From positions 1 to 34,168 of the forward strand of contig MKTN01000068.1 of NCBI GenBank assembly GCA_001898235.1: a stretch of DNA of 34,168 nucleotides, read 5' to 3'. Of this stretch, positions 22,324-32,842 are shown piece by piece; position 1 is the stretch's first letter, and every line of letters starts with the position of its first letter. Made by a program: the position numbers and the translations under genes. Source of the DNA: Gammaproteobacteria bacterium 39-13. GTDB taxonomy: Bacteria > Pseudomonadota > Gammaproteobacteria > Berkiellales > Berkiellaceae. The notes under the pieces were generated by a model. That model made no database searches, was not told where the DNA came from, and worked only from the letters and a program-made list of their open reading frames with translations.

Positions 22324-22869
22324 ATGAGAAATAATTTTTACCTTATTTTCAAAACCTTAGTGAACCTTTGTACCTTAAGGGGCAGCCCAGCTGATTTACC
22401 CTATTCTTACTTTTGGTTAGTTACGCTAATTTTTATAGAAACAATGCTCAATATTGTTTCTTGGGCGCGCATTAAAGGGGCGCCTCTTTTTGAAATTGTG
22501 TTGGCAAGCTTATTAATGGTAGGTTTGCTCATGGGCATTATTTATCTTTTATTAGCCCAACGAAAAATGCAGCAACGGTTTCTTAAAGTGATGATAGCAT
22601 GGCTAGGAACAGAATTTTTATTAGAGCTTTTTTTAAAATTCTGGCTCATCATTTTGCCAAATGCAGCATTGACAATGGAAGTTCAAGCGGGAATGGGGTT
22701 AACGCTTTTAGTGTGGAATGTACTTATCAAAGCACGCATTTTTAAGCTATCCATGGAAATGAAGATGATAAGCGCCATTTTAATTATATTTGGGATCATG
22801 GTAGCGTCATTTATGCCGGTGCAATTGATTTTAGGGCCTTATTTACCACAACTTGTACCACAGTCTTAA
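22324..22869 (+). CDS. Inner-membrane protein of unknown function (Yip1-like topology)
   Basis: This 181-residue protein has about five hydrophobic segments (roughly residues 30-47, 58-79, 88-112, 120-135 and 145-170) and few charged residues between them. The N-terminal part (FKTLVNLCTLRGSPADLPYS) precedes the first helix as in small YIP1-like membrane proteins, but I would not name the family on this alone. It is 15 bases upstream of mpl, so the two are likely cotranscribed with ubiX. No strong ribosome binding site is visible (GATGAG before the ATG). Confidence 0.7.
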   Translation: MRNNFYLIFKTLVNLCTLRGSPADLPYSYFWLVTLIFIETMLNIVSWARIKGAPLFEIVLASLLMVGLLMGIIYLLLAQRKMQQRFLKVMIAWLGTEFLLELFLKFWLIILPNAALTMEVQAGMGLTLLVWNVLIKARIFKLSMEMKMISAILIIFGIMVASFMPVQLILGPYLPQLVPQS

Positions 22870-22884
22870 TTATGGGGAGATATT

Positions 22885-24252
22885 ATGCATATTCATATTT
22901 TGGGGATTTGTGGCACTTTTATGGGAGGTATTGCGAGCCTAGCTGTAGCAAAGGGGTATCGTGTTACCGGATCAGATGAAAATGTATATCCACCCATGAG
23001 TACTCAATTAGAAAGCTTAGGTATCAAATTACAAGTGGGTTATAAAAGTGAACATTTAAAAGAAAAGCCTGATATGGTTGTGATTGGCAATGCGCTAGGG
23101 CGTGGTAATGAAGCTGTTGAATATGTATTGAATGAAGGGTTGCCGTATCAATCAGGACCACAATGGTTAGCTGAAAATTTATTGAAAGATAGATGGGTAA
23201 TAGCCGTTGCGGGTACTCATGGTAAAACCACTACCACCAGTATGATTGCATGGATATTAACTTATGCCGGATTTAATCCAGGCTATTTAGTCGGCGGGAT
23301 CCCTGCTAATTTTGGCTTATCAGCGAAGTGGGGGGATGATCCTTACTTTGTTGTAGAAGCTGATGAATACGATAGTGCTTTCTTTGATAAACGTTCAAAA
23401 TTTGTTCATTATCGTCCACGCACCTGTATCTTAAATAATCTTGAATTTGATCATGCCGATATTTTTAAGAATTTGGATGAGATTAAAAAACAATTTCATC
23501 ATTTAGTGCGAACAGTACCTGGAAAAGGGGCATTAATTGTGCCCAAAACAGATGAAGCATTACAAGACGTATTGAAAATGGGCCATTGGAGCGATATTAA
23601 CTATTTTGGCCCAAATGGCGATTGGCAAGCAATTTTAAAAACGCAAGATGGCAGCCAATTTGAAGTAAGTCATCAGGGGAAAGTTTTAGGTCAAGTTAAT
23701 TGGTCACTGATTGGAGATCATAATGTGCATAATGCACTAGCTGCAATTGCAGCTTCTGTGCATGCAGGGATAACACCGCAAGTTGCGATAGAAGCGCTTG
23801 CAGAGTTTCAATCAGTTAAACGACGCATGGAAGTGCGCGGACAAATCAATGGCGTGACAGTATATGATGATTTTGCGCATCATCCTACAGCAATAAAAAC
23901 AACCGTTGCAGGACTCAGAGCAAAAATAAGTAAAAAACGCCTTATTGCTATTGTTGATATTCGCTCAAATACAATGTGCATGGGAACGCATCAAGCTGAA
24001 CTTGCTGATGCCTTGAGTGAGGCTGATCACGTTTTTGTTTATCAATCACCTAAAGTAGTTTGGAATGTCAAAGAAGTGCTGTCGCCCTTAAAAGCCAAAG
24101 CAAATGTTTATCAAGATACGCAGTCTATTATTGATGCTTTGATCCCCTTTGTTCAAAAAGAAGATCATATTCTTGTCATGAGTAATGGTGGATTTGATAA
24201 TTTACACCAGAGATTATTGCAATCACTAGCACAGACAGAGACAGTAGTATGA
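22885..24252 (+). CDS. mpl: UDP-MurNAc:L-Ala-gamma-D-Glu-mDAP ligase
   Basis: This 455-residue cytoplasmic ligase attaches the recycled tripeptide L-Ala-gamma-D-Glu-meso-diaminopimelate to UDP-MurNAc using ATP, saving new peptide synthesis. The N-terminal nucleotide-binding motif is HILGICGTFMGG. The ATP-binding P-loop is GTHGKTTTT (from residue 110). The Mur ligase core follows (EADEYDSAFFDKRSKF, LEFDHADIF, GDHNVHNALAAIA), and the C-terminal domain holds DDFAHHPTAI. CGTFMGG and KRSKF are typical of Mpl rather than MurC. The length is usual. GGGGAGA precedes the ATG. ubiX starts within its last codons (ATGA overlap). It is functionally linked to nagZ at 17238. Confidence 0.93.
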   Translation: MHIHILGICGTFMGGIASLAVAKGYRVTGSDENVYPPMSTQLESLGIKLQVGYKSEHLKEKPDMVVIGNALGRGNEAVEYVLNEGLPYQSGPQWLAENLLKDRWVIAVAGTHGKTTTTSMIAWILTYAGFNPGYLVGGIPANFGLSAKWGDDPYFVVEADEYDSAFFDKRSKFVHYRPRTCILNNLEFDHADIFKNLDEIKKQFHHLVRTVPGKGALIVPKTDEALQDVLKMGHWSDINYFGPNGDWQAILKTQDGSQFEVSHQGKVLGQVNWSLIGDHNVHNALAAIAASVHAGITPQVAIEALAEFQSVKRRMEVRGQINGVTVYDDFAHHPTAIKTTVAGLRAKISKKRLIAIVDIRSNTMCMGTHQAELADALSEADHVFVYQSPKVVWNVKEVLSPLKAKANVYQDTQSIIDALIPFVQKEDHILVMSNGGFDNLHQRLLQSLAQTETVV

Positions 24253-24860
24253 ATTCAATGCAAGAGGTGACCTTAGCTTTTGCAGGTGCTTCCGGCGCAC
24301 CTTATGGATTGCGCTTGTTAGAGCAATTAGTGTTAGCGAAAGTTAAGGTTTCTCTGGTGATTTCACCTGCTGGGCATATGGTGATTCATGATGAAACAGA
24401 TTTTCAATTGCCTGGAAACCCTAAAAAGATTGAAGAATTTTTAACGGAGCACTTTCAGGCAGCACCTTCACAGATAAAAGTGTATGGCAAAGATCAGTGG
24501 TCGTCTCCTTTAGCCAGTGGTAGTGCATCTCCAAGAACGATGATTGTTTGTCCCTGTAGTGCAGGATGTCTTTCTGCAATTGCTTTAGGCGCAAGTAATA
24601 ATTTATTGGAGCGTGCTGCAGATGTTGTTATTAAGGAACAAGGTAAATTGGTTTTAGTGGTAAGGGAAATGCCACTTTCTGCAATCCATCTTGAACATAT
24701 GCTGAATTTAGCGCGTTTAGGGGTGTGTATTATGCCGGCAAGTCCAGGTTTTTATTTTAAACCGCAAAAAGTGGAAGATTTAGTGGATTTTGTCGTAGCA
24801 AGAATTTTAGATCACATTCAGGTGCCTCATCAGTTGAGTAAAAGGTGGGGAGCGCAATAG
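24249..24860 (+). CDS. ubiX: Flavin prenyltransferase
   Basis: This 203-residue enzyme joins dimethylallyl phosphate to reduced FMN, giving the prenylated flavin cofactor needed by the UbiD decarboxylase in ubiquinone synthesis. Family motifs are GASGAPYG (14-21) for FMN phosphate binding, GSASPRTMIVCPCSAG, NNLLERAADV, VREMPLS and MPASPGFY. The length is standard. The start ATG overlaps the mpl stop (ATGA), so translation is coupled. The mpl-ubiX order is common in gammaproteobacteria. It is last in this unit. Confidence 0.95.
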   Translation: MNSMQEVTLAFAGASGAPYGLRLLEQLVLAKVKVSLVISPAGHMVIHDETDFQLPGNPKKIEEFLTEHFQAAPSQIKVYGKDQWSSPLASGSASPRTMIVCPCSAGCLSAIALGASNNLLERAADVVIKEQGKLVLVVREMPLSAIHLEHMLNLARLGVCIMPASPGFYFKPQKVEDLVDFVVARILDHIQVPHQLSKRWGAQ

Positions 24861-24922
24861 AATTAAAGGTGCATTTTGCGCGAAGCGCATCAAGCGCTAC
24901 GCTCACATTGGAATTAAATGTG
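24860..24922 (+). repeat. Short direct repeats flanking a GC-rich stretch
   Basis: GAATTAAAGGTG (24860-24871) and GAATTAAATGTG (24911-24922) are near-identical and 51 bases apart. Between them lies a GC-rich segment with the palindrome TGCGCGAAGCGCA. This may be a decayed small element or a weak transcription end after ubiX. Confidence 0.35.
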
Positions 24923-24946
24923 AAATATCAATGAAAAGGAATTTCC

Positions 24947-25237
24947 ATGAAAACAAAATACACTCTCTTATCTTTTTTCTTTTTCTCTCACATCACAATC
25001 GCAGCATTACCTCCTACTGCTGAAAGTATGCATCGTATTAAAGCGGTGATGGATTCAAAAGAAGTCTATGACAAATTAGGCTCTGTCAATTGGATCACTT
25101 CTATTACTGAAACCAAAGAAGGGTATAAACTGCAATCAGAAAAATGCACACTGATGGTTAAAGTGGAAAGGATGCCACAAACCATGCCCGGTCCTTCTCA
25201 GCTGTCAGTGAAGGCTGGCGAGTTGCATTGCAAATAG
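24947..25237 (+). CDS. Small exported protein
   Basis: This 96-residue protein begins with a signal peptide (KTKYTLLSFFFFSHITIA, cleavage after residue 19 or 20), then a short soluble domain of about 75 residues with two cysteines (C47-region EKCTLMVKV and C-terminal LHCK) that could form one disulfide. AAAAGGAA lies upstream of the ATG. It is separated from ubiX by 86 bases, and from the RND operon by a promoter, so it is probably its own unit. The family is not recognised. Confidence 0.65.
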   Translation: MKTKYTLLSFFFFSHITIAALPPTAESMHRIKAVMDSKEVYDKLGSVNWITSITETKEGYKLQSEKCTLMVKVERMPQTMPGPSQLSVKAGELHCK

Positions 25238-25293
25238 CCAGATACACTTTCTAAAAATCGACCGTTATGTGCGTACAAGAGCTGTTAAGTCTT

Positions 25294-25322
25294 TTGTACG
25301 TTCTCCTTTGATTACCTATATT
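25294..25322 (+). promoter_or_regulatory. Predicted promoter of the RND operon
   Basis: TTGTAC (25294-25299) and TATATT (25317-25322) are separated by 17 bases. The -10 is close to consensus and the -35 matches only its TTG half. The predicted start falls near 25329, about 48 bases before the adaptor ATG. The -35 lies in the right arm of a small inverted repeat (CGTACAA/TTGTACG, 25272-25300) that may terminate upstream reads. Confidence 0.4.
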
Positions 25323-25327
25323 AAATA

Positions 25328-25339
25328 GACGGATCCGTC
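25328..25339. promoter_or_regulatory. 12-bp palindrome, candidate repressor operator
   Basis: GACGGATCCGTC is a perfect palindrome directly after the predicted -10 box and over the predicted transcription start. This is a typical place for a TetR-type or similar dimeric repressor controlling an efflux operon. No regulator gene is in the window. Confidence 0.4.
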
Positions 25340-25376
25340 GTTCACTGTACATATTTTGTTATTTAGCTAGGTAATA

Positions 25377-26621
25377 ATGCGCATGTCTGAGGAACCAGAC
25401 CATCATTCCAATCGACACTTTGCTATGAGATTGCAAAAGTATATTGCGCATGGAAAACAACATGGCTTTGCTTTATTACATAAAATTATATTTTTTGTTG
25501 CGCTGCTCATGTTTCTGGCCTTTCTTCTTTGGACCTGGCGTTGGCTACATCCTGTTAAAAAAGAAAACCGTTCTCAACTGGTTAATGTAGTTTTAGGAAA
25601 AGCACAAACAGAGAACATTCCTGTTTATTTGAACGGTTTAGGCTCGGTTATCCCTTTAGATTCCGTGACAGTAAAGACTCAAATCAATGGGCAATTACAA
25701 AAAGTCTTTTTCAAAGAAGGGCAAATGGTGCGAAAAGGGGATCTATTGGCGTTAATTGATGAGCGTCCGTTTAAAGCCCTATTAACGCAATATGAAGGGC
25801 AACTCGTCCATGATAAAGCTTTGCTTGAAAATGCAAAACTAGATTTAACGCGATTTGAAGCACTTTGGAAAGAAGATTCTGTTGCCAAGCAAACATTAGA
25901 TACACAACGTTCTTTGGTAAAACAACTTGAAGGAACGGTAAAGTCAGATCAAGGTTTAGCAGATACCGCTCGGGTCAATTTGATTTATTGCCGTATTATT
26001 TCACCTATTAATGGACGTATTGGTTTGCGTTTGATAGATCCAGGTAATTTTGTGCAAACATCTGATACAACTGGTTTATTTGTCATCAACACAGTGCGCC
26101 CCGTTTCAGTGATATTTACCTTGCCTGAAGATAATATCCCACAAGTAGTACGGCAAATGACCAAAGGAAAGACATTAAAAGCAGAAGCTTATGATCGTGC
26201 TCAAAATCAACTATTGGCGACAGGCGTTTTATTTTCTCTAGATAATCAGATTGATCCTGCTACCGGGACAGTAAAGTTAAAAGCACGATTTAAAAATGAT
26301 GACGATGGTTTATTCCCTAATCAATTTGTCAATATAAAGCTATTAGTTGATACGTTAAATAATGCAACAGTGGTTCCTACCGCTGCTGTACAATATGGTA
26401 CAAAAAAGTTTATTTATGTTTATGACCATGAGAAACAAACTGTTCATATTAGAGAGGTAGAGGTGGGAATAACCTCTGGTGATATGACTGTCATTACCCA
26501 GGGGGTAAAATCAGGAGAGTCGATTGTCGTAGAGGGGACAGACAAACTTTCTGATGGGATGAAAGTAAGTGTTTCTGCTAGTCAAGAACCTGTTTCAAAA
26601 AGCGACAAGAAGGCTGCGTAG
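25377..26621 (+). CDS. mdtA: RND efflux periplasmic adaptor subunit (MdtA-like)
   Basis: This 414-residue membrane-fusion protein links the inner-membrane pump to the outer-membrane channel. A cytoplasmic N-terminus of about 35 residues precedes one transmembrane helix (about 36-58), so it is anchored rather than lipidated. The barrel-sandwich (lipoyl-like) halves are visible as [18 protein letters not shown] ... [14 protein letters not shown] and [16 protein letters not shown], with the helical hairpin between (about 135-200). The C-terminal part has [16 protein letters not shown] and VPTAAVQYG, typical of the MdtA/AcrA group. The pump gene starts at the base after its stop. Assignment to MdtA rests on the paired pump genes that follow. 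Confidence 0.88.
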   Translation: MRMSEEPDHHSNRHFAMRLQKYIAHGKQHGFALLHKIIFFVALLMFLAFLLWTWRWLHPVKKENRSQLVNVVLGKAQTENIPVYLNGLGSVIPLDSVTVKTQINGQLQKVFFKEGQMVRKGDLLALIDERPFKALLTQYEGQLVHDKALLENAKLDLTRFEALWKEDSVAKQTLDTQRSLVKQLEGTVKSDQGLADTARVNLIYCRIISPINGRIGLRLIDPGNFVQTSDTTGLFVINTVRPVSVIFTLPEDNIPQVVRQMTKGKTLKAEAYDRAQNQLLATGVLFSLDNQIDPATGTVKLKARFKNDDDGLFPNQFVNIKLLVDTLNNATVVPTAAVQYGTKKFIYVYDHEKQTVHIREVEVGITSGDMTVITQGVKSGESIVVEGTDKLSDGMKVSVSASQEPVSKSDKKAA

Positions 26622-29600
26622 ATGAATCCTTCGCGTCCCTTTATTTTGCGGCCTATTGCGACTTCTTTACTCATGGTAGCCCTTTTATTTAGTGGTATTT
26701 TGGCTTATCAATTATTACCTGTTTCTGCGTTACCTCAGGTAGATTATCCTACTATCCGAGTTTCTACTTTCTATCCAGGTGCTAGTCCAGATGTTGTTAC
26801 TTCATTGATTACAGCCCCGCTTGAACGTCAATTTGGTCAAATGCCAGGGCTTAATCAAATGACCTCAACAAGCTCAGGAGGCGCCTCTCTTATCACATTG
26901 CAATTTACATTAGACATGAGTTTGGATGTCGCTGAACAAGAAGTGCAAGCTGCTATTAATGCTGCTTCCAATTTTTTACCGACTGATTTGCCCAATCCCC
27001 CAGTATATAGCAAAGTTAACCCAGCAGATGCGCCGATTATGACATTGGCACTCACTTCAAAAATGTTACCGTTACCACAAGTTGAGGATTATGCAGAAAC
27101 ACGTTTTGCACAAAAAATTTCACAATTAAGTGGTGTGGGGTTGGTGAGTATCAGTGGTGGACAGCGCCCTGCGGTTAGAATACAGGCTAATCCTACAACG
27201 TTAGCTGCTTATGGATTGACCTTAGAAGACTTGCATACTGCTATTGCAAATGCTAACACCAATTTAGCTAAAGGAAATTTTGATGGAAAGCGTTTATCTT
27301 ATACCATCAATGCAAATGATCAGCTATTAACAAGTGAAGCTTATCGTCCTATCGTCATCGCATTTAAAAATGGTGGCCCTATCCGTATTTCAGATGTAGC
27401 AACAGTGATTGATGGTGCACAAAATGTGAAGCAGGCAGCTTGGGTCGATACAACGCCTGCTGTAATTTTGAATATTCAACGTCAACCAGGGGCAAATGTC
27501 ATTGAGGTAGTTGATCGTATTAAATCCTTGTTACCTCGCTTAAAAGCGACTTTACCTAACGATATTAACGTTGAAATAGTAGCCGATCGGACTAATACTA
27601 TTCGTGCTTCGGTACATGACGCACAGCTTGAGATGTTGTTAGCAATTGTCTTAGTTGTAGCGGTTATTTTCATATTTTTGCTCAATGTGCCAGCAACGTT
27701 TATTCCTAGTGTCGCTGTACCTCTTTCGTTAGTAGGTACATTCGGTTTAATGTATTTATTGGGATTTAGCATTAATAATTTAACCTTGATGGCACTCACT
27801 ATTGCGACAGGGTTTGTAGTCGATGATGCTATTGTAATGATTGAGAATATTTCTCGTTACATTGAGCAAGGTGAAGATCCCTTATCTGCTGCTTTAAAAG
27901 GTGCTGAGCAGATAGGCTTTACCATTATGTCTCTAACTGTTTCATTAATCGCCGTGATGATCCCCTTACTTTTTATGGGAGATATTGTTGGTCGGTTATT
28001 TCGCGAATTTGCCATGACGCTTTCTGTCACTATTTTATTATCAGCTTTTGTATCGTTAACTTTAACACCAATGCTATGTGCACGATTATTACATTATCAC
28101 AAAGCCGATAAAGATGGACGATTTGAAAGAGCCGCATCACATTTTCAAGAGCGTATCATCAGCGGGTATGGAAATTCTTTGAGCTGGGTTTTTCGTCATC
28201 AACCATTGATATTGTTTATTGCTGTGATGACATTAGTCGTGACATTGGCTTTAGTTTATTTTATTCCCAAGGGCTTTTTTCCACTAACAGATACAGGATT
28301 TGTTCAAGGGATCTCAGAAGCGCCACAATCGATTTCATTTGAAGCAATGAGTGAACGTCAGCAATCACTGGTTAAGATAATATTGCAAGATCCTGCGGTG
28401 GAAAATGTTTCTTCTTTTATTGGCATTGATGGCACGAATGTGACATTAAATAGCGGACGCATTCAAATCACACTCAAGTCTCGAGATAAGCGTAAAGATA
28501 GTGCTAGCGCAGTGATTAATCGATTGCAGGAGAATTTGAGAGCGATATCAGGCATTACACTTTATATGCAGCCGCTACAAGATATTACGATTGATGATAG
28601 GGTGAGTCGCACGCAGTATCAATATAGCTTAAGTTCGCCCGATGCCAATGAGGTGTTCACTTGGAGCAATTTATTAATGAATAAATTGCAGCAAGAAGCA
28701 TTATTAAGCGATGTGACGAGCGATCAACTCAACCAAGGATTACAAACAAATATTCATATTGACAGGGATACGGCATCGCGATTGGGCATTAGCACACAAT
28801 TGATTGATAATGTCCTTTATGATGCATTTGGCCAACGCCAGATCTCCACTATGTTCACGCAACTTAATCAATATTATGTCATTCTGGAAGTGTTGCCTGA
28901 ATTACAACAGATGACAAATTCATTAGAAAATATTTATTTAAATTCAACTGATGGTAATGCAATTCCACTAAGCGCATTCACGCAAATCACTCAAGGCACA
29001 GGTCCCTTGGTTGTTAACCGTCAAGGTCAATTTCCAGTGACAACCATTTCATTTAATTTGAGCTCAAATGCTGCGCTAGGTGATGCGGTAAAAGCGATTA
29101 ATGATGCTAAAAAAACGCTTGATATTCCAGAGCATCTACAAACTGGTTTTGAAGGTGCTGCTAAGATTTTTCAAAACTCATTGGCAAATGAAGGGTGGTT
29201 AGTCGTCGCTGCCATTATAGTTGTCTATATTGTGTTAGGTATACTTTATGAAAGTTATATTCACCCCGTCACTATTCTTTCTACCTTGCCCTCAGCCGGT
29301 ATGGGGGCCTTATTAGCATTGTTATTAACAGGAAAGGAATTAAGCGTTGTTGCATTGATAGGGATCATTTTGCTTATCGGCATCGTGATGAAAAATGCCA
29401 TTATGATGATAGATTTTGCCTTAGAGCTTGAGCGTCGTTCTGGTAAAACCGCGCAAGAAGCTATTTATGAAGCTTGTTTATTGCGATTTCGACCTATTTT
29501 GATGACTACCCTTGCTGCTATGTTGGGAGCAGTGCCTTTGGCGTTTGGTCAAGGGATGGGGGCGGAGCTTCGTCAACCGCTTGGGATTGCGATTATTGGT

Positions 29601-29738
29601 GGCTTAATGTTAAGTCAATTGTTAACGCTTTATACAACACCTGTTATTTATTTGGCATTCGATAAAATATCAGCCAAAGTGATGAAGCGAGGTACTTCAC
29701 CTTTGCCGCCAACTAACCCCCTTGCGGGGGATGTATGA
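26622..29738 (+). CDS. mdtB: RND efflux pump subunit (MdtB-like)
   Basis: This 1038-residue inner-membrane proton-driven exporter has the usual twelve helices and two large periplasmic loops. N-terminal [19 protein letters not shown] is the first helix of RND pumps. The proton relay has the paired Asp (D401, D402) in [13 protein letters not shown] and the Lys (K924) in [12 protein letters not shown]. The [13 protein letters not shown] and [11 protein letters not shown] motifs mark the second half. The length matches MdtB/MdtC. It follows the adaptor without a gap, and its stop overlaps the start of a second RND gene, the arrangement of MdtABC, where B and C form a mixed trimer. Its last codons contain a GC hairpin that covers the next gene's ribosome binding site. 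Confidence 0.9.
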   Translation: MNPSRPFILRPIATSLLMVALLFSGILAYQLLPVSALPQVDYPTIRVSTFYPGASPDVVTSLITAPLERQFGQMPGLNQMTSTSSGGASLITLQFTLDMSLDVAEQEVQAAINAASNFLPTDLPNPPVYSKVNPADAPIMTLALTSKMLPLPQVEDYAETRFAQKISQLSGVGLVSISGGQRPAVRIQANPTTLAAYGLTLEDLHTAIANANTNLAKGNFDGKRLSYTINANDQLLTSEAYRPIVIAFKNGGPIRISDVATVIDGAQNVKQAAWVDTTPAVILNIQRQPGANVIEVVDRIKSLLPRLKATLPNDINVEIVADRTNTIRASVHDAQLEMLLAIVLVVAVIFIFLLNVPATFIPSVAVPLSLVGTFGLMYLLGFSINNLTLMALTIATGFVVDDAIVMIENISRYIEQGEDPLSAALKGAEQIGFTIMSLTVSLIAVMIPLLFMGDIVGRLFREFAMTLSVTILLSAFVSLTLTPMLCARLLHYHKADKDGRFERAASHFQERIISGYGNSLSWVFRHQPLILFIAVMTLVVTLALVYFIPKGFFPLTDTGFVQGISEAPQSISFEAMSERQQSLVKIILQDPAVENVSSFIGIDGTNVTLNSGRIQITLKSRDKRKDSASAVINRLQENLRAISGITLYMQPLQDITIDDRVSRTQYQYSLSSPDANEVFTWSNLLMNKLQQEALLSDVTSDQLNQGLQTNIHIDRDTASRLGISTQLIDNVLYDAFGQRQISTMFTQLNQYYVILEVLPELQQMTNSLENIYLNSTDGNAIPLSAFTQITQGTGPLVVNRQGQFPVTTISFNLSSNAALGDAVKAINDAKKTLDIPEHLQTGFEGAAKIFQNSLANEGWLVVAAIIVVYIVLGILYESYIHPVTILSTLPSAGMGALLALLLTGKELSVVALIGIILLIGIVMKNAIMMIDFALELERRSGKTAQEAIYEACLLRFRPILMTTLAAMLGAVPLAFGQGMGAELRQPLGIAIIGGLMLSQLLTLYTTPVIYLAFDKISAKVMKRGTSPLPPTNPLAGDV
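29717..29730 (+). promoter_or_regulatory. Hairpin over the ribosome binding site of the second RND gene
   Basis: CCCCC (29717-29721) pairs with GGGGG (29726-29730) across a TTGC loop. The G-run is the only Shine-Dalgarno-like sequence, 4 bases before the ATG at 29735. Ribosomes finishing the upstream gene would open the stem, coupling the two pump subunits. Confidence 0.5.
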
Positions 29739-32700
29739 GTTTATCGTCTCCATTTATTTATCGTCCTGTCGCGACAACTTTGCTTGCATTGGGGCTCGCT
29801 TTTGCTGGTATGATTGCTTTTAATTTTCTACCGGTTTCTGCATTACCGCAGATTGAATTCCCCACTATCAATGTGCAAGCTTCATTGCCTGGTGCAAGTC
29901 CAGAAATAATGGCAAGCTCAGTGGCAACGCCATTGGAACGTCAGCTGGGACGTATTGCAGGGATCACAGAGATGACTTCTTCTAGCACCTTAGGTACGAC
30001 CAGGGTGACTATTCAATTTGATTTATCGCGTGATATTGATGGGGCTGCGCGTGACGTACAGGCAGCTATTAATGCGGCACGCAGTCAGCTACCAACAGAT
30101 TTGCCTAATCAGCCGACCTATCGAAAAGTCAATCCGGCTGATGCTCCTATTATGATCCTTGCACTGACTTCTGATACGTTTACCAATGGCCAAATGTACG
30201 ATGCCGCTTCAACTATTTTGCAACAAAAAATTTCTCAAGCTGAAGGCATTGGAAATGTTATCGTCGGCGGAAGCTCATTGCCTGCAGTGAGGATAGAGTT
30301 AAACCCAACAACATTGAATAAATATGGAATTGGACTTGAACAAGTTCGCACAGCAATTGCCGCATCTAATGTAAATCGTCCTAAGGGCCAGTTGACCTCT
30401 GGGCCACGCACAGCAGAAATTGCTACAAATGATCAGATCTTTAGAGCATACCAATATGAGCCTCTGATTATAGATTATTCTAATGGTTCGCCTGTGCGGG
30501 TTTCTGATGTCGCTGAAGTAACCGATTCAGTAGAAGATTTGAGAAATGCAGGCATGGCAAATGGTAAACCTGCAGTTTTGTTGATTGTTTTCAAGCAGCC
30601 TGGTGCAAACGTTATTGAAACGGTAGATAACTTACGCAAGCTGATGCCGCAATTGAAAGGATCAATTCCGGCCGGAATAGATATCACTGTCATGATGGAT
30701 AGAACCACCACTATTCGTGCCTCTTTACATGATGTGGAATTGACCTTAATCATTGCCATTATATTAGTGGTTCTTGTTATTTATGCCTTTTTAAGAAATG
30801 CAAGGGCAGCGCTCATTCCAAGTGTAACGGTACCACTTTGTTTATTAGGTACGTTTGCCGTAATGTATCTGTTAGATTTTACCTTAGATAATCTTTCCTT
30901 AATGGCCCTTACTATAGCAACAGGCTTTGTTGTCGATGATGCTGTTGTTGTGCTTGAAAATATATCTCGTTATATTGAAGCGGGTCTTAAGCCGTTACAA
31001 GCGGCTCTTTTAGGTGCTAAAGAAGTTGGTTTTACCGTTTTATCAATGACAATATCATTGATTGCTGTGTTTGTCCCTATTTTGTTGATGGGAGGAATAG
31101 TTGGTCGTTTATTCCGTGAATTTGCGGTGACTTTGTCGGTGGCGCTTCTTGTATCGCTGGTTGTTTCTCTTACGATTACGCCAATGATGTGCGCTTATAT
31201 TCTTAAACCAGAAATAGAAAATAATAAAACGCATCGCAGCATTATTATGAAAATGCGTGATCATTATGGGAAAGGATTGCATTGGGCTCTTGATCATCAA
31301 CATTTTATGCTGCTTTTGACCCTGCTCGCCATTATCATGAGTATCATTTTGTATCGTATTGTACCAACAGGCTTTTTTCCACAACAAGATACAGGAAGAA
31401 TTTCAGGCTCTATTCAGGCACAACAAAATATTTCATTTCAGGCGATGAAAGAAAAGCTGAGCGCTTTTGTTAAAATTGTCGGTGAAGACGAAGCAGTACA
31501 AAATGTTACCGCTTTTGTCGGTAGTGGGGGGCAAGGCCGAACCAGTAATGCTGGAAGTATGTTTATTTCATTAAAACCGCTCAGCGAACGTAAAATTTCA
31601 TCAGAGCAGGTTATCAATCGATTGCGTAGTAAATTACAAGCGGTACCTGCTTCAAATCTTTATTTAGTCTCGGCACAGGATTTAATAGTGGGGGGACGTC
31701 AAAGTAATGCACAATATATTTATACGCTTTCAGCCTATGATTTGGATACTTTGAATACATGGGTCCCCAAAGTCATGGAAAGACTGGCACGATTACCTGG
31801 TATTGTCGATTTAAATAGTGATCAATTAGATCATGGACTGCAAGAATATGTTACCATTGATAGAGATACTGCTTCACGATTTGGGATCACGGCAAGGGAA
31901 ATTGATAACACGTTATATGATGCTTTTGGTCAGCGTCAAATATCGGTTATGTACAGCAATATGAATCAATATCATGTGGTGATGGAGGTGGCTCCTGTTT
32001 ATTGGCAAAGACCAGAAACATTACATGATATTTATGTCACTTCATCTACTGGGCAGCAGGTACCGTTATCTGCATTTGCCAGTTTTGAGCCATCTTTAAC
32101 TTTGCTGCAGGTGAGTCATCAAGGACAATTTCCTGCAGCAAATTTTTCATTTAACCTGCCTCCTGGTACCTCATTGGGTAAAGCTGTTGATATGATTACC
32201 CACGCTATCAGTGAAATGAATATGCCTGAAGGAGTAATTAGTGGTTCATTTCAAGGGACAGCGCAAGCATTCAAAGCCTCTTTGGCTACTGAAAAATATT
32301 TGATTTTTGCTGCTTTAATGGCAGTTTATATTGTTTTAGGGATGTTATATGAGAGCACTATCCATCCCATCACCATTTTATCAACGTTGCCTTCTGCCGG
32401 TGTGGGTGCTTTGTTGGCATTGCTTCTAACACATACGGATTTGACTATAATTGCGCTGATTGGAATTATTTTATTGATAGGCATTGTGAAGAAAAATGCC
32501 ATCATGATGATTGATTTTGCGCTTGAGCTGGAAAGAAAAGAAAATAAGTCTTCAAAAGAAGCCATTTATGAGGCTTGTATACTTCGTTTTCGTCCTATTA
32601 TGATGACAACAATGGCCGCAATGTTGAGTGCTTTTCCCCTTGCCTTCGGCCAAGGAGTAGGCGCTGAGCTTCGTCAGCCATTAGGAATAGCCATTATTGG

Positions 32701-32842
32701 TGGATTACTTGTCAGTCAATTGCTGACCCTATTTACCACGCCGGTAATTTATCTGACCTTTGAAAATTGGGCGAATAGCTGGCGAAAAAAGTTTGCGCGC
32801 AGCAATACTCAAAACCGACAGGGCGAGGTGCCGAGCGCATGA
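29735..32842 (+). CDS. mdtC: RND efflux pump subunit (MdtC-like)
   Basis: This 1035-residue second RND pump is closely similar to its upstream neighbour along the whole length (for example [27 protein letters not shown], and the same C-terminal [15 protein letters not shown]). The relay residues are present: D401 and D402 in [12 protein letters not shown] and K920 in [12 protein letters not shown]. It starts within the stop of the first pump gene (ATGA) and its stop overlaps the start of the outer-membrane gene in the same way. Two pump genes in tandem indicate a heteromultimeric MdtBC-type transporter rather than an AcrB-type homotrimer. The B and C labels are by order only. Confidence 0.9.
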   Translation: MSLSSPFIYRPVATTLLALGLAFAGMIAFNFLPVSALPQIEFPTINVQASLPGASPEIMASSVATPLERQLGRIAGITEMTSSSTLGTTRVTIQFDLSRDIDGAARDVQAAINAARSQLPTDLPNQPTYRKVNPADAPIMILALTSDTFTNGQMYDAASTILQQKISQAEGIGNVIVGGSSLPAVRIELNPTTLNKYGIGLEQVRTAIAASNVNRPKGQLTSGPRTAEIATNDQIFRAYQYEPLIIDYSNGSPVRVSDVAEVTDSVEDLRNAGMANGKPAVLLIVFKQPGANVIETVDNLRKLMPQLKGSIPAGIDITVMMDRTTTIRASLHDVELTLIIAIILVVLVIYAFLRNARAALIPSVTVPLCLLGTFAVMYLLDFTLDNLSLMALTIATGFVVDDAVVVLENISRYIEAGLKPLQAALLGAKEVGFTVLSMTISLIAVFVPILLMGGIVGRLFREFAVTLSVALLVSLVVSLTITPMMCAYILKPEIENNKTHRSIIMKMRDHYGKGLHWALDHQHFMLLLTLLAIIMSIILYRIVPTGFFPQQDTGRISGSIQAQQNISFQAMKEKLSAFVKIVGEDEAVQNVTAFVGSGGQGRTSNAGSMFISLKPLSERKISSEQVINRLRSKLQAVPASNLYLVSAQDLIVGGRQSNAQYIYTLSAYDLDTLNTWVPKVMERLARLPGIVDLNSDQLDHGLQEYVTIDRDTASRFGITAREIDNTLYDAFGQRQISVMYSNMNQYHVVMEVAPVYWQRPETLHDIYVTSSTGQQVPLSAFASFEPSLTLLQVSHQGQFPAANFSFNLPPGTSLGKAVDMITHAISEMNMPEGVISGSFQGTAQAFKASLATEKYLIFAALMAVYIVLGMLYESTIHPITILSTLPSAGVGALLALLLTHTDLTIIALIGIILLIGIVKKNAIMMIDFALELERKENKSSKEAIYEACILRFRPIMMTTMAAMLSAFPLAFGQGVGAELRQPLGIAIIGGLLVSQLLTLFTTPVIYLTFENWANSWRKKFARSNTQNRQGEVPSA

